Shown one piece after another: positions 44,588-53,988 of a stretch of DNA of 64,000 nucleotides. Below the pieces are notes generated by a model that searched no databases, was not told the DNA's origin, and worked only from the letters and a program-made list of their open reading frames with translations. Source of the stretch: an uncultured Oscillospiraceae bacterium (GTDB lineage Bacteria > Bacillota > Clostridia > Oscillospirales > Acutalibacteraceae); contig URED01000002.1 of assembly GCA_900546785.1 (NCBI GenBank), positions 1 through 64,000 on the forward strand, read 5' to 3'. A program made the translations under genes and the position numbers. Position 1 is the stretch's first letter. Each line of letters begins with the position of its first letter.

Positions 44588-45094
44588 ATGAAAATTGATG
44601 TTTCAAATCTTTTTAACGGAGATTCAAAGCCCATTAAAATAGACTACACGCTGAATTTACAGGATCTTGTATACAGCACTTATAACCCTATAAAAAACGG
44701 CGTAAAAGTCAAAGGCTCTGTTTATGAAAAAGCCGGCGTAGTTTTTCTTGACGCCGCTGTTTCCTTTAAATTCTTCGGTTTTTGTGACCGCTGCGCAGAA
44801 GAAATAGTTAAGGATATGAGCTTCAGCATTAAGAAGATACTTGTACCAAGGCTTGCTAATGACGCTGATGCGGATTACGATGATTACGTTGTGATTCCAA
44901 ACGGTATACTTGAGCTCGATGATTTTATCACTGAGGAAATACAACTGTTTTTGCCAAGCAAAATATTATGCAAACCGGATTGCAAAGGACTTTGCTATAA
45001 ATGCGGCAAAAATCTGAATACGGGTGAATGCAGCTGCAAAAAAGACGTTGATCCGCGTATGGAAGCGTTGCTCCAGCTGCTTGATGAACAATAA
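44588..45094 (+). CDS. yceD: DUF177 (YceD-like) protein
   Basis: A 168-residue YceD/DUF177 protein. CDRCAEEIVKDMSF near 72 and the C-terminal CKPDCKGLCYKCGKNLNTGECSC, followed by DPRMEALLQLL, form the family's cysteine signature. YceD is linked to 23S rRNA accumulation and is nearly always upstream of rpmF, as here. The frame is open to 44531, but that region is the promoter; GAGGTG before the ATG at 44588 sets the start. Confidence 0.92.
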   Translation: MKIDVSNLFNGDSKPIKIDYTLNLQDLVYSTYNPIKNGVKVKGSVYEKAGVVFLDAAVSFKFFGFCDRCAEEIVKDMSFSIKKILVPRLANDADADYDDYVVIPNGILELDDFITEEIQLFLPSKILCKPDCKGLCYKCGKNLNTGECSCKKDVDPRMEALLQLLDEQ

Positions 45095-45131
45095 TAAACA
45101 TATTCGAATATAAGTTAAGGAGGCTATAAAA

Positions 45132-45317
45132 ATGGCAGTACCTAAGAGAAGAACTTCTACGGCAAGGAAAAACAAGAGGCGTTCAAGCGTTTGGAAAATG
45201 AATGCTCCCACACTTGTTAAATGTTCAAACTGCGGCGAATATACCGTTTCACACAAGGTATGCTCCAGCTGCGGATATTATAACGGCAAGCAGGTCGTTG
45301 TTAAAGACGAAGCATAA
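45132..45317 (+). CDS. rpmF: Ribosomal protein bL32
   Basis: A 61-residue bL32 with the standard start [18 protein letters not shown] and two zinc-binding pairs, [22 protein letters not shown]. It follows yceD by 37 bases, has AAGGAGG before the ATG and ends at a terminator. Confidence 0.97.
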   Translation: MAVPKRRTSTARKNKRRSSVWKMNAPTLVKCSNCGEYTVSHKVCSSCGYYNGKQVVVKDEA

Positions 45318-45331
45318 ATTTTGAACATTTC

Positions 45332-45364
45332 AGACGGGCATATAGTATGTCCGTCTTTCTTTTT
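45332..45364 (+). terminator. Terminator after rpmF
   Basis: AGACGGGCATA (45332-45342) pairs with TATGTCCGTCT (45346-45356) with one G-T pair and a 3-base loop, then a T-rich tail. Confidence 0.85.
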
Positions 45365-45392
45365 GGTCCGTTAAAGGGAAGGAGGCTTCTGT

Positions 45393-46721
45393 GTGAAAGG
45401 TACTGTTGCCATTGTCGGCAGACCGAATGTCGGTAAATCTACGCTGTTTAATAAACTGACAGGTTCACGTATCTCTATTGTGGACGATACGCCTGGCGTA
45501 ACGCGCGATCGAATTTACGGAGACTGTGAATGGCTTGGGCATAAGTTTTTGCTGATTGATACAGGCGGTATAGAACCGTATTCTGACGATATTATCCTAA
45601 AGCAGATGCGTGCTCAGGCTGAGATCGCGATAGAGACCGCCGATGTTATTATTCTTGTTACCGATGTTACAACAGGAATACTTGCCGCAGACAGTGAGGT
45701 TGCTTCCATGCTTCAGAAAAGCGGTAAGCCAATCGTGCTCTGTGTCAATAAGTGTGACAGCATTGGCGCTCCGCCGGCAGAATTCTATGAATTCTATAAT
45801 CTGGGTCTCGGTGATCCGTTTGCTGTCTCCTCGGTTCACGGCCACGGCACGGGAGACCTGCTGGATGAGGTTATAAAGTATCTGCCTGATGACAATAATA
45901 ACGATGATGAGGACAGCGAGATCATTAACGTTGCGGTCATAGGAAAACCGAATGTCGGCAAATCCTCACTTATAAATCAAATATGCGGTGAGAACAGAAC
46001 GATTGTTTCCGATATTGCCGGAACTACAAGGGATACAACCGACACATATTTTGAAAATCAATTCGGCAGATTTAACTTTATAGATACAGCCGGTATACGC
46101 AGAAAAAGCAAAGTTACCGACGCTATCGAGCGTTTCAGCGTAATAAGGGCAAAGTCCGCCGTAGACCGCGCAAATGTATGCGTCATAATGATAGACGCGG
46201 TTGAAGGCTTTACAGAGCAGGATTCAAAAATTGCTGGTATTGCGCTTGAAGCGGGCAAAGCGTGTATCGTTGCAGTCAATAAATGGGATGCTGTTGAAAA
46301 AAATTCCGATACAATGAAAGAGTATAAGCAAAAGCTTGCGGTCGATTTTTCTTTCATGTCATATGCGCCCGTATTGTTCATCTCTGCAAAAACGGGGCAA
46401 AGACTAGAAAAGCTGTTTGAAATGATCGCCTTTGTGCACGCACAGAATTCCATGCGTATCTCAACAGGAAGGCTCAACGAAGTGCTTGCAGAGGCGACCG
46501 CAAGGGTGCAGCCGCCGACCGATAAGGGTAAGAGACTCAAAATATATTATATGACGCAGGTTTCCACCAGACCGCCCACATTTGTATTTTTTGTTAATAA
46601 TGCAGAACTGTTCCACTTTTCCTATCAAAGATATCTCGAAAATCAGATTAGGGATGTCTTCGGGCTTGATGGAACTCCTGTAAGATTTATAATCCGCGAA
46701 AGGGGAGAGGGTAAAAAGTGA
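45393..46721 (+). CDS. der: Ribosome-assembly GTPase Der
   Basis: Der (EngA) is a double-GTPase that matures the 50S subunit. The 442 residues hold two G domains: GRPNVGKST near 9, DTGG near 56 and NKCD near 118; then GKPNVGKSS near 186, DTAG near 233 and NKWD near 298; then the KH-like domain. Start is a GTG at 45393 with AAGGAGG upstream. plsY overlaps the end by 4 bases (GTGA). Confidence 0.97.
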   Translation: MKGTVAIVGRPNVGKSTLFNKLTGSRISIVDDTPGVTRDRIYGDCEWLGHKFLLIDTGGIEPYSDDIILKQMRAQAEIAIETADVIILVTDVTTGILAADSEVASMLQKSGKPIVLCVNKCDSIGAPPAEFYEFYNLGLGDPFAVSSVHGHGTGDLLDEVIKYLPDDNNNDDEDSEIINVAVIGKPNVGKSSLINQICGENRTIVSDIAGTTRDTTDTYFENQFGRFNFIDTAGIRRKSKVTDAIERFSVIRAKSAVDRANVCVIMIDAVEGFTEQDSKIAGIALEAGKACIVAVNKWDAVEKNSDTMKEYKQKLAVDFSFMSYAPVLFISAKTGQRLEKLFEMIAFVHAQNSMRISTGRLNEVLAEATARVQPPTDKGKRLKIYYMTQVSTRPPTFVFFVNNAELFHFSYQRYLENQIRDVFGLDGTPVRFIIRERGEGKK

Positions 46722-47398
46722 TTGCTCCCGCCTTGCTTTTAAAATTCGGCGCAGTAATTATTATTTCCTATCTGTTGGGAAGCCTTAACTTTTCTATCAT
46801 TTTTTCCAAGGCAGTTGCAAAAAAAGATATAAGGGAATCAGGCAGCGGCAATGCAGGCGCAACAAATATGCTCAGAACATACGGCAAGCGTTTTGCAGTT
46901 GTGACGATGCTCGGAGATATTTTAAAAGTGGTGCTTGCGATCGTAATTACTTTTGCGGTATTAAACGTTCCGATGAGATACCTGTTTGGTATTCCGAGCG
47001 ATGCAGACGAGATTCAAAGGATAATGCTTTATAAGGAATTTGCCGGTTTCTTTTGCGTGCTTGGGCATATATTTCCGCTGTTTTTTAATTTTAAAGGCGG
47101 TAAAGGCGTTGCAGCTTGTACAGGAATGGTCATAATTGTAGACTGGCGCATAGCTCTTATTTTATTTGCGATTTTTGTGGCTGTTGTTGCAATAAGCAAA
47201 TGGATAAGTTTAGGCTCAATCATCATTGCCTTACTGTATCCGGTTTTGATATTCCTGTTCTATAAAAATTTTTATCTTGTAATTGTTGCGCTGCTCTTTA
47301 CGATGATCGTTGTAATCGCACACCGGCAAAATATTAAAAGGCTTGCCAACGGCACTGAAAACAAAATATCATTTAAAGGCAAAAGCAAAAAAGAGTAA
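46718..47398 (+). CDS. plsY: Acyl-phosphate:glycerol-3-phosphate acyltransferase
   Basis: PlsY makes lysophosphatidic acid from acyl phosphate. The 226-residue protein has about five membrane helices and the three PlsY motifs: SGSGNAGATNMLRTYGK near 38, FNFKGGKGVAACTG near 125 and the HRQNIKRL near 205. Starts with a GTG that overlaps the der stop. A terminator begins at the stop codon. Confidence 0.95.
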   Translation: MIAPALLLKFGAVIIISYLLGSLNFSIIFSKAVAKKDIRESGSGNAGATNMLRTYGKRFAVVTMLGDILKVVLAIVITFAVLNVPMRYLFGIPSDADEIQRIMLYKEFAGFFCVLGHIFPLFFNFKGGKGVAACTGMVIIVDWRIALILFAIFVAVVAISKWISLGSIIIALLYPVLIFLFYKNFYLVIVALLFTMIVVIAHRQNIKRLANGTENKISFKGKSKKE

Positions 47399-47424
47399 GA
47401 GCGCTGGTATCAGCGCTCTTTTTT
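47397..47424 (+). terminator. Terminator after plsY
   Basis: AAGAGCGCTG (47397-47406) and CAGCGCTCTT (47411-47420), a perfect 10-bp stem with 4-base loop and T tail; it includes the last bases of the plsY stop codon. Confidence 0.92.
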
Positions 47425-47463
47425 ATACCGTGATTACAAGATTACATATAGCAGGATATTTGC

Positions 47464-47492
47464 AAAATAAAAAGCCGCCAAAATGGCGGCCT
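47464..47492 (-). terminator. Terminator after rpmB
   Basis: On the minus strand GCCGCCA and TGGCGGC (47490-47474) form a 7-bp stem with a 3-base loop, extended by A-T pairs, followed by TTTTTATTTT. Confidence 0.88.
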
Positions 47493-47511
47493 TATTATCC
47501 AGTGCAATGAC

Positions 47512-47697
47512 TTACGCTCTTTCTACTTTGCCGGAGCGAAGGCATCTTGTGCAAACATATACTCTTTTAGGAGAGCCGTTAACAATAGCCTTTACTCTTT
47601 TAACATTTGGCTTCCAAGTTCTGTTGGAACGCCTGTGTGAGTGGGAAACCTTGATTCCGAATGTCATTTCTTTTCCGCAGTATTCACATTTTGCCAT
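47512..47697 (-). CDS. rpmB: Ribosomal protein bL28
   Basis: A 61-residue bL28 with MAKCEYCGKEMTFGIKVSHS, RRSNRTWKPNVKRV and the second cysteine pair CTRCLRSGKV, so the zinc-binding form. The frame is open 15 codons upstream, but a perfect AAGGAGGTG sits before the ATG at 47697. In Bacillus rpmB is next to spoVM; here it is 12 kb away, between plsY and recA on the other strand. Confidence 0.97.
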   Translation of the reverse strand: MAKCEYCGKEMTFGIKVSHSHRRSNRTWKPNVKRVKAIVNGSPKRVYVCTRCLRSGKVERA

Positions 47698-47732
47698 TAG
47701 CGAACACCTCCTTGTAAATTTCGAACGCATAG

Positions 47733-47761
47733 ATATTACCACATATTCCGCTAAATTGCAA
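47733..47761 (-). promoter_or_regulatory. SigA promoter for rpmB
   Basis: On the minus strand TTGCAA (47761-47756), 17 bases, TAATAT (47738-47733). Confidence 0.75.
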
Positions 47762-47819
47762 GTGTTTTTTATATTATTTTTTTATATGGGAAACTTTCTG
47801 TTAATTTTTAACGTTATTA

Positions 47820-47848
47820 TTGATTTTATTTTAATTATTTATTATAAT
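47820..47848 (+). promoter_or_regulatory. SigA promoter for recA
   Basis: TTGATT (47820-47825), 17 bases, TATAAT (47843-47848), 42 bases before the recA start. I found no Firmicute SOS box (CGAACN4GTTCG-like) nearby. Confidence 0.8.
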
Positions 47849-47889
47849 AATTCAGATGAAAAAGTATGTTTAAAACGGAGGCTGAATAT

Positions 47890-49044
47890 ATGGCTACAGT
47901 TAAAAAAAATGTTACTCAGGATAAGCAGGCTGCGCTTGAATCGGCGCTGAAGCAGCTTGAAAAGCAATACGGTCCGGGCACAGTAATGCGCCTTGGTGAA
48001 AATGCGCATTTGAATGTTGCCGCAATATCCACAGGTTCTTTGACTTTGGATATTGCTACCGGCATTGGCGGCTTGCCGCGCGGCCGTATCGTGGAGATAT
48101 ACGGGCCTGAATCCTCCGGTAAAACAACGCTTGCGCTGCACTGTATTGCTGAATGTCAGAAAATGGGCGGTGTTGCGGCTTTTGTAGACGCAGAGCATGC
48201 GCTTGACCCTGTTTATGCCGCTAATCTGGGTGTAGATATTGATTCGCTTCTTGTTTCTCAGCCGGATTACGGCGAACAGGCGCTCGAGATTACCGAGCAG
48301 CTTGTTAGAAGCGGTGCGGTCGAGATCATCGTTGTTGACTCTGTTGCCGCGCTCGTTCCCAAATCCGAAATTGACGGAGAGATGGGCGATGCACATGTTG
48401 GCTTGCATGCAAGGCTGATGAGCCAGGCACTTAGGAAACTTACAGGCGCCATTAATAAGAGCAACTGCCTGATCATATTTATCAACCAGCTGCGTGAAAA
48501 GGTTGGCGTAATGTACGGTAATCCGGAAGTTACAACGGGAGGCCGCGCGCTTAAGTTTTATTCTTCCATGCGAATCGATGTAAGAAGAGTGGAGACACTG
48601 AAAGCCGCCGGAAACGAACTTGTAGGTAATAGAACAAGAGCTAAAATCGTAAAGAATAAGCTTGCTCCTCCGTTTAAGCAGGCAGAATTTGATATCATGT
48701 ACGGCACAGGCATCAGCAAAACGGGCGAAATACTGGATATGGCTGTTGAATACGATATTATTAAGAAAAGCGGTTCCTGGTTTTCTTACGGTAATGAAAG
48801 ACTTGGGCAGGGCAGGGATAAGGTAAAGGAAATTATTCAAAACGATCCGAAGCTTGCTGCTGAGCTTGAGGAAAAGATCAAGAATAAGCTTGCCGAGATC
48901 CAGGAAACTGCCACCCAGAAATTCCAGGGTAAGCCTGTTCCGAAGGCGGATACTGATGTTGAACCGGACGAATCAACGGTTAAGCACACAAGAGAGGCTG
49001 CAAGGGCTAAACTTGATATTGCAGTTGAAGATGACGAAGACTGA
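47890..49044 (+). CDS. recA: Recombinase RecA
   Basis: RecA drives homologous recombination and the SOS response. The 384 residues include [19 protein letters not shown] (Walker A, about 68-75), [38 protein letters not shown] (Walker B and L1) and [10 protein letters not shown] (L2 end); the tail is acidic. The frame is open to 47866, but GGAGG precedes the ATG at 47890. recX overlaps the stop by one base, then rimO and pgsA follow. Confidence 0.97.
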   Translation: MATVKKNVTQDKQAALESALKQLEKQYGPGTVMRLGENAHLNVAAISTGSLTLDIATGIGGLPRGRIVEIYGPESSGKTTLALHCIAECQKMGGVAAFVDAEHALDPVYAANLGVDIDSLLVSQPDYGEQALEITEQLVRSGAVEIIVVDSVAALVPKSEIDGEMGDAHVGLHARLMSQALRKLTGAINKSNCLIIFINQLREKVGVMYGNPEVTTGGRALKFYSSMRIDVRRVETLKAAGNELVGNRTRAKIVKNKLAPPFKQAEFDIMYGTGISKTGEILDMAVEYDIIKKSGSWFSYGNERLGQGRDKVKEIIQNDPKLAAELEEKIKNKLAEIQETATQKFQGKPVPKADTDVEPDESTVKHTREAARAKLDIAVEDDED

Positions 49045-49649
49045 TGATCATTACTTCTCAAAAAGGGCGTGGCAGAAAATTACATATCTTAATTGACGGC
49101 GAGTACCGAATTACCACGGATATTGATTTTTGGCCGGAGCTTGGTGTAAAAGACGGCAGTTCGGTGAGTGATGATGAATGGCTTTTGCTAGTTGAAAAGA
49201 TTAATTACAGAAAGGCGATAAACAAAGCGGCTGATTTTCTTGCCCGCCGCAGTCATTCTGTGCAAGAACTAAAAGTCAAGCTTATGCGCACGTGTGATGA
49301 AGCGTCTGCACAGAAAGCGATTGACAGGTTTTCGGAACTGGGATATCTTGATGATGAATCTTTTGCAAAAGAGCTGGCCGCGCACCTTTTTAAAAACAAA
49401 AATTATTCTACGAATCATGTCAGAAACGAACTTTTTAAACGGGGTGTTGACAGGGAGATCATTATGACAGTTGTGTCTGAGACCGAAAACGACCCTGTTG
49501 AATCGATCATGACTATCATTTCTAAAAAATATGCAGATAGGATCAGTGATGATAAGGGCAGGCAAAAGACCGTTGCCGCCCTTATGCGAAAAGGATTTTT
49601 ATATTCAGATATTAAAGATGCGCTTTACAGGATAGAGAATGAAAGATAA
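49044..49649 (+). CDS. recX: RecA regulator RecX
   Basis: A 201-residue RecX with its three helical repeats: AADFLARRSHSVQELKVKLMR, AIDRFSELGYLDDESFAKELA and LFKRGVDREIIMTVV. RecX limits RecA filament growth. The ATG shares one base with the recA stop, and rimO starts 10 bases before its end, so the three genes are coupled. Confidence 0.92.
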   Translation: MIITSQKGRGRKLHILIDGEYRITTDIDFWPELGVKDGSSVSDDEWLLLVEKINYRKAINKAADFLARRSHSVQELKVKLMRTCDEASAQKAIDRFSELGYLDDESFAKELAAHLFKNKNYSTNHVRNELFKRGVDREIIMTVVSETENDPVESIMTIISKKYADRISDDKGRQKTVAALMRKGFLYSDIKDALYRIENER

Positions 49650-50967
49650 CTATAGTATTTACGTAATTTCCCTCGGCTGCCCGAAAAACCAGGTAGATTG
49701 CGAGATGATGGTCAAAAAACTGACTGACGCCGGTTTTTCTGTAGCGCAGCAGATTGAAGCGGCAGATGCCGTTTTAATAAACACCTGCGGATTTATTGAG
49801 GATGCAAAGACAGAGGCAATAGAAAATATTCTTGAAGCCGTTGAATATAAAAAAGCCGGTTTGGTGTCTGCGGTGATCGTTACCGGCTGCCTTACCGAAC
49901 GATATCAGCAGGAGGTAATGAAAGAGATACCTGAAATCGACGCTGCTATTGGCATTGGCGCAAACAGTGACATCGTTAAGATCTGTCTAAAGGCTCTGAA
50001 GGGCGTTAAAACAGAATTTTTTCCGGCAAAGGACTTGCTTCCCTTGAATGATGAAAGGGTATCTTTTACGCCGCCTCACTGGGCGTATCTGAAGCTTTCT
50101 GACGGGTGCAGCAACAAGTGCGCATACTGTGCAATTCCCGGCATACGCGGTGAATACAGAGAGCGCGATATGCAAAGCATTCTCAAAGAAGCGAAGGAAC
50201 TCGTTTGCAACGGCGTCAAAGAGATTGTGCTCGTTGCGCAGGACACAACAAAATACGGTATGGCGCTTTACGGTGAATACAGGCTTGCTGACCTTTTAAA
50301 AGAGCTTTGCAGAATTAAAGAGCTTAAGTGGATACGTATCTTCTACTGTTACCCCGATAAGGTGACCGATGAACTGATCGATACGATCGCAAAAGAAGAT
50401 AAGGTCTGTTCTTATATTGATATGCCGTTGCAGCATTGTAACGGTGATATCCTGAAAAATATGAACAGAAGCGGCAATTATGAGGAGCTTAAGCGCCTTA
50501 TAAATAAAATGAAGAAACGTATTCCGGGCTTGTCATTAAGAACAACGCTTATGGTCGGCTTCCCCGGGGAGACCGATGGGCAGTTTGAGGAACTTTGCAA
50601 TTTTGTTAAAGAGATGAAATTTGATAAAATGGGCTGTTTCAAGTTTTCGCCTGAGGAGGATACGCCGGCTTTTGACATGACCGATCAGGTTGATGAAGAT
50701 ACCAAGAAGCGGCGCGAGGAAGTGCTTATGGATATTCAGTATACTGTTACCGAAAATGCCAATAGGGCACGTATAGGAAAGGTTTACGAAGCCGTTGTGG
50801 ATTCCTTTGACGGAGAATATTACATAGGCAGAAGCTATTTGGACGCGCCTGAGATAGACAGCGGTATCATCATATCATCAGAGGACGTTCTTTCGATCGG
50901 CGAGTTTATTAAAGTAAAAATCACGGATTATAACGGTTATGATCTGATAGGGGAGAAGATTCAATGA
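49639..50967 (+). CDS. rimO: Ribosomal protein S12 methylthiotransferase RimO
   Basis: A 442-residue radical-SAM methylthiotransferase modifying Asp88/89 of uS12. The N-terminal domain reads VISLGCPKNQVDCEMM with the RimO-type CPKN; NTCGFIEDAK and TGCLTERY hold the other cluster cysteines; CSNKCAYC (about 154-161) is the radical-SAM motif; a TRAM domain ends the protein. It overlaps recX by 11 bases and pgsA by 4. Confidence 0.95.
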   Translation: MKDNYSIYVISLGCPKNQVDCEMMVKKLTDAGFSVAQQIEAADAVLINTCGFIEDAKTEAIENILEAVEYKKAGLVSAVIVTGCLTERYQQEVMKEIPEIDAAIGIGANSDIVKICLKALKGVKTEFFPAKDLLPLNDERVSFTPPHWAYLKLSDGCSNKCAYCAIPGIRGEYRERDMQSILKEAKELVCNGVKEIVLVAQDTTKYGMALYGEYRLADLLKELCRIKELKWIRIFYCYPDKVTDELIDTIAKEDKVCSYIDMPLQHCNGDILKNMNRSGNYEELKRLINKMKKRIPGLSLRTTLMVGFPGETDGQFEELCNFVKEMKFDKMGCFKFSPEEDTPAFDMTDQVDEDTKKRREEVLMDIQYTVTENANRARIGKVYEAVVDSFDGEYYIGRSYLDAPEIDSGIIISSEDVLSIGEFIKVKITDYNGYDLIGEKIQ

Positions 50968-51530
50968 ATTTACCAAATAAAATCACGGTGTTCAGATTTT
51001 GCTGTGTACCTGCGCTTATGGCTTGCGCTTTTATTGAATTTAAATATCACTGGGTAGCAACTCTCTTGATTTATTTTGTTGCTTGTATGAGCGATAAGGC
51101 GGACGGCATCATTGCAAGAAAATCGGGAATCGTAACGGATTTCGGAAAGCTTATGGATCCGCTTTCGGATAAAACGCTTGTTTTTGCCGCATACATAATA
51201 TTGATAGATATGGGCTGGCATACCGATATTGTTATTATGATTATGCTTGCGCGCGAATTCCTTGTAGCAGGTATTAGAATGGCTGCTGCGGCGACCGGCG
51301 AGGTTATTGCCGCCAACGGATTCGGCAAGGCAAAAACTTTTTTACAGATGTCTACGACCGGGCTTGTATTTCTTTTCCTTGCTATCGGCGAGGGTGCGGC
51401 GGATATAGATATGAGCACGCAGTGGCTGAATATCTACTGCACCGTTGCATTCTGGATAGTAGGTATCGTTACATTACTGAGCGGTTTGGTTTACGCCAAG
51501 GACGGCTGGCATCTTATCAAAACAAAATAG
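50964..51530 (+). CDS. pgsA: Phosphatidylglycerophosphate synthase
   Basis: A 188-residue membrane enzyme joining CDP-diacylglycerol and glycerol-3-phosphate. The CDP-alcohol phosphotransferase motif is plain: SDKADGIIARKSGIVTDFG (about 43-61) followed by KLMDPLSDK. Four to five membrane helices. The rimO-pgsA overlap (ATGA) is a common Firmicute arrangement. No terminator is obvious after it; the cys operon promoter follows within 5 bases. Confidence 0.94.
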   Translation: MNLPNKITVFRFCCVPALMACAFIEFKYHWVATLLIYFVACMSDKADGIIARKSGIVTDFGKLMDPLSDKTLVFAAYIILIDMGWHTDIVIMIMLAREFLVAGIRMAAAATGEVIAANGFGKAKTFLQMSTTGLVFLFLAIGEGAADIDMSTQWLNIYCTVAFWIVGIVTLLSGLVYAKDGWHLIKTK

Positions 51531-51533
51531 TTG

Positions 51534-51561
51534 TTGCAAAAATTCAAAATTTGTATATAAT
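51534..51561 (+). promoter_or_regulatory. SigA promoter of the T-box cysE-cysS operon
   Basis: TTGCAA (51534-51539), 16 bases, TATAAT (51556-51561), a few bases before the T-box leader. Confidence 0.8.
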
Positions 51562-51584
51562 AGTATTGATATGTAAATGCATTG

Positions 51585-51810
51585 ACGGAGAGAAGTAACC
51601 GGTTTAATTATTTCAGAGAGCGCGCTGCTTGGTGAAAGGCGCGTAATAAGGACCCGGTGAAATGCACTCCCGAGCTTTTCGGAGGAAACAACAGTATTCC
51701 GAAACGGCTTGCCCCGTTAAAGGCAAGGCTGTTCAGGCAGTCAAGTATAAAGTAGAGTGGAACCGCAGTTTTTATTGCCTCTGTCAACTGACAGGGGCAT
51801 TTGTTTTTTA
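51585..51810 (+). promoter_or_regulatory. T-box riboswitch, tRNA-Cys specific
   Basis: The leader has the T-box landmarks in order: stem I with CAGAGAGCGCGCTGCTTGGT (from 51614) and GAAAGGCGCG, a specifier region with TGC (Cys codon, 51663-51665), the T-box core GTGGAACCGC (51757-51766) and a terminator (51776-51785 pairing with 51790-51799) with T-rich tail. The tRNA-pairing bulge reads UGGA; its last base A pairs with discriminator U73, which is the base of bacterial tRNA-Cys, so specifier and bulge agree. When tRNA-Cys is uncharged, the antiterminator forms and cysE-cysS is transcribed. Confidence 0.93.
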
Positions 51811-51824
51811 CAGGTGGTATTTTT

Positions 51825-52466
51825 ATGTTCAGCGATTTTAAAGAATCCGTAAAAAGCTTTATGGAGCATGATCCCGCTGCAAAAAGCCCTTTTGAGATCA
51901 TTTTTCTTTACCCCGGCTTTAAGGCGCTCAGAAGCCATAAAAGAGCGAATTGGTTCTTTAGGCATAATATGCCGTTTATTGCACGGTATATCAGCCAAAA
52001 AAGCGCACATAAGACAGGAATAGAGATACATCCCGGTGCAACGATCGGCAAAAGAGTTTGTATAGATCACGGGCACGGAATTGTTATCGGCGAAACTGCC
52101 GAGGTCGGTGACGATGTTATGATCTATCAGGGTGTTACGCTCGGCGGTACGGGAAAGGATGTCGGCAAAAGACATCCTACTATAGAGAACGGTGTTATGA
52201 TCGGCGCCGGCGCAAAGGTGCTTGGCCCTATAACGGTTGGCAGAAATGCAAAAGTGGCGGCAGGAGCTGTGGTTGTCAAAGACGTAGAACCGAACAGCAC
52301 CGTTGTGGGCGTTCCCGGAGAAGTCGTACGCATCGACGGCGAAAGAGTTGATGATCTTGATCAGATCCATATTCCCGATCCGGTTATGACGGCAATTAAA
52401 GAAAATCAAAGACGAATTTCCGTGCTTGAAGATGAGATCAAAAAATTGGAGGAAGCATCAAAATGA
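51825..52466 (+). CDS. cysE: Serine O-acetyltransferase
   Basis: Makes O-acetylserine for cysteine synthesis. The 213-residue protein is the short Firmicute form. The left-handed beta-helix region has GIEIHPGATIGKRV, DHGHGIVIGETAEVGDDVMI and YQGVTLGGTGKDVGKRHPTI with the catalytic His-Asp. The frame is open to 51801, but AGGTGG precedes the ATG at 51825. It is controlled by the T-box and overlaps cysS by 4 bases. Confidence 0.95.
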   Translation: MFSDFKESVKSFMEHDPAAKSPFEIIFLYPGFKALRSHKRANWFFRHNMPFIARYISQKSAHKTGIEIHPGATIGKRVCIDHGHGIVIGETAEVGDDVMIYQGVTLGGTGKDVGKRHPTIENGVMIGAGAKVLGPITVGRNAKVAAGAVVVKDVEPNSTVVGVPGEVVRIDGERVDDLDQIHIPDPVMTAIKENQRRISVLEDEIKKLEEASK

Positions 52467-53860
52467 AAATCTATAATACGATGACAAGGCAAAAAGAAGA
52501 ATTTGTACCCGCTGATAATAACGAAGTCAAGATCTACGCTTGCGGGCCTACTGTTTATAATTATATCCACATAGGAAACGCGCGACCTCTTTGTGTATTT
52601 GATGTGTTGCGCCGTTATCTTGAATACAGGGGATATAATGTTAAATTCGTTCAGAATTTTACGGATATTGATGATAAGATCATAAAGAGAGCGAACGAAG
52701 AAGGCGTTTCTTTTGAAGAGATATCTGAAAAATATATCAAGGAATTTTGGACGGATGCAGACGGTCTGAACTTTAAGCATGCTACCGTCCACCCGCGCGC
52801 TACCGAAAATATTGATGAGATCATTGATATCATTCAGAGTCTTGTGAATAAGGGATACGCTTACGAGGCCGGTGGAGATGTTTATTTCCGCACGTTGAAA
52901 TTCAAAGAGTACGGCAAGCTTTCGCACCAGCCTATCGAAGATCTGGAGAGCGGCGCCAGAATCGCAATCGGGGAAGTTAAAGAGGATCCGCTTGATTTTG
53001 CTCTTTGGAAAGGCGCTAAGCCCGGCGAACCATACTGGGATTCACCCTGGGGAAAAGGCAGGCCCGGTTGGCATATTGAATGCTCCGCAATGAACAGGAA
53101 ATATTTGGGAAATACCATTGACATTCATTGCGGCGGAAAGGATCTTGTTTTTCCGCATCATGAAAATGAAATTGCACAAAGTGAATGTGCAAACGGTTGT
53201 ACTTTTGCAAGGTATTGGATGCATAACGGTTATATCAATGTGGATAACGTGAAAATGAGTAAATCGCTCGGCAATTTTAAAACGGTCAGAGAGATCGCCG
53301 CTGCATACGGCTATGAGGTCATAAGATATTTCCTTATAAGTGCGCATTACCGTTCTCCCATCAATTACAGCATCGATATTATCGAACAGTGTAAAAGCGC
53401 GCTTGAAAGGCTTTATACATGCCGTGAAAGCCTTGATTTTGCTTTGAAAAATGCTTCAGACGCGGCATTTGATAACGATAAAGAATTGATAGAACTTTTT
53501 AAAAGCCGCAGGGCTGAATTTATCCGCGTGATGGACGATGATCTGAATACTGCGGACGGTATCGCAGCCCTTTTTGAGCTTACAAAAGATATTAATACCA
53601 ATATTATTTCAAAACCTGTTTCAAAGGATGTATGTGAAAGCGCTATCGGTATTTTTGACGAGATCTGTGACGTTCTCGGGCTGCTTTACAACAGAAAGAA
53701 AAATGATTTGAGCAGTGAGATAGAGGCCTTAATTGAAAAAAGACAGGAAGCAAGAAAAAATAAGGACTGGGCAACTGCGGATAAAATTCGCGATGAATTA
53801 AAAGAACGCGGCATCATTCTGAAAGATACGCCGCAGGGCGTAACATGGTCCATGGAATAA
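52463..53860 (+). CDS. cysS: Cysteinyl-tRNA synthetase
   Basis: A 465-residue class I synthetase. It has CGPTVYNYIHIGNARPLCVFD near 28 (zinc Cys and HIGN), GWHIECSAMN near 207 (second zinc Cys and substrate), the zinc ligands HCGGKDLVFPHHENE, and KMSKSLGN near 268 (KMSKS). Its ATG overlaps the cysE stop. Regulation by tRNA-Cys through the T-box gives feedback on both cysteine supply and charging. Confidence 0.97.
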   Translation: MKIYNTMTRQKEEFVPADNNEVKIYACGPTVYNYIHIGNARPLCVFDVLRRYLEYRGYNVKFVQNFTDIDDKIIKRANEEGVSFEEISEKYIKEFWTDADGLNFKHATVHPRATENIDEIIDIIQSLVNKGYAYEAGGDVYFRTLKFKEYGKLSHQPIEDLESGARIAIGEVKEDPLDFALWKGAKPGEPYWDSPWGKGRPGWHIECSAMNRKYLGNTIDIHCGGKDLVFPHHENEIAQSECANGCTFARYWMHNGYINVDNVKMSKSLGNFKTVREIAAAYGYEVIRYFLISAHYRSPINYSIDIIEQCKSALERLYTCRESLDFALKNASDAAFDNDKELIELFKSRRAEFIRVMDDDLNTADGIAALFELTKDINTNIISKPVSKDVCESAIGIFDEICDVLGLLYNRKKNDLSSEIEALIEKRQEARKNKDWATADKIRDELKERGIILKDTPQGVTWSME

Positions 53861-53928
53861 TTTATTGCTTATATCCAACTGCTTTATTCAAAATTCATTA
53901 AAATTTAATTATATTTTCTGTATGAAGA

Positions 53929-53957
53929 TTGACGAAAAGAGTCAAAAACAGTACAAT
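53929..53957 (+). promoter_or_regulatory. SigA promoter for the secreted protein at 53989
   Basis: TTGACG (53929-53934), 17 bases, TACAAT (53952-53957), 31 bases before the start. Confidence 0.8.
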
Positions 53958-53988
53958 AATTGCAGTAATTCGGTAGGGGTGTGTGCTA

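Noticed and set aside
47742..47889. SOS (LexA) box before recA
   Set aside because: No inverted GAAC...GTTC pair found around the promoter; only a half-site-like CGAAC on the rpmB side.
47842..48840. 332-codon open frame on the minus strand opposite recA
   Set aside because: It is a shadow of the recA frame: no start signal, no family resemblance, and recA is certain.
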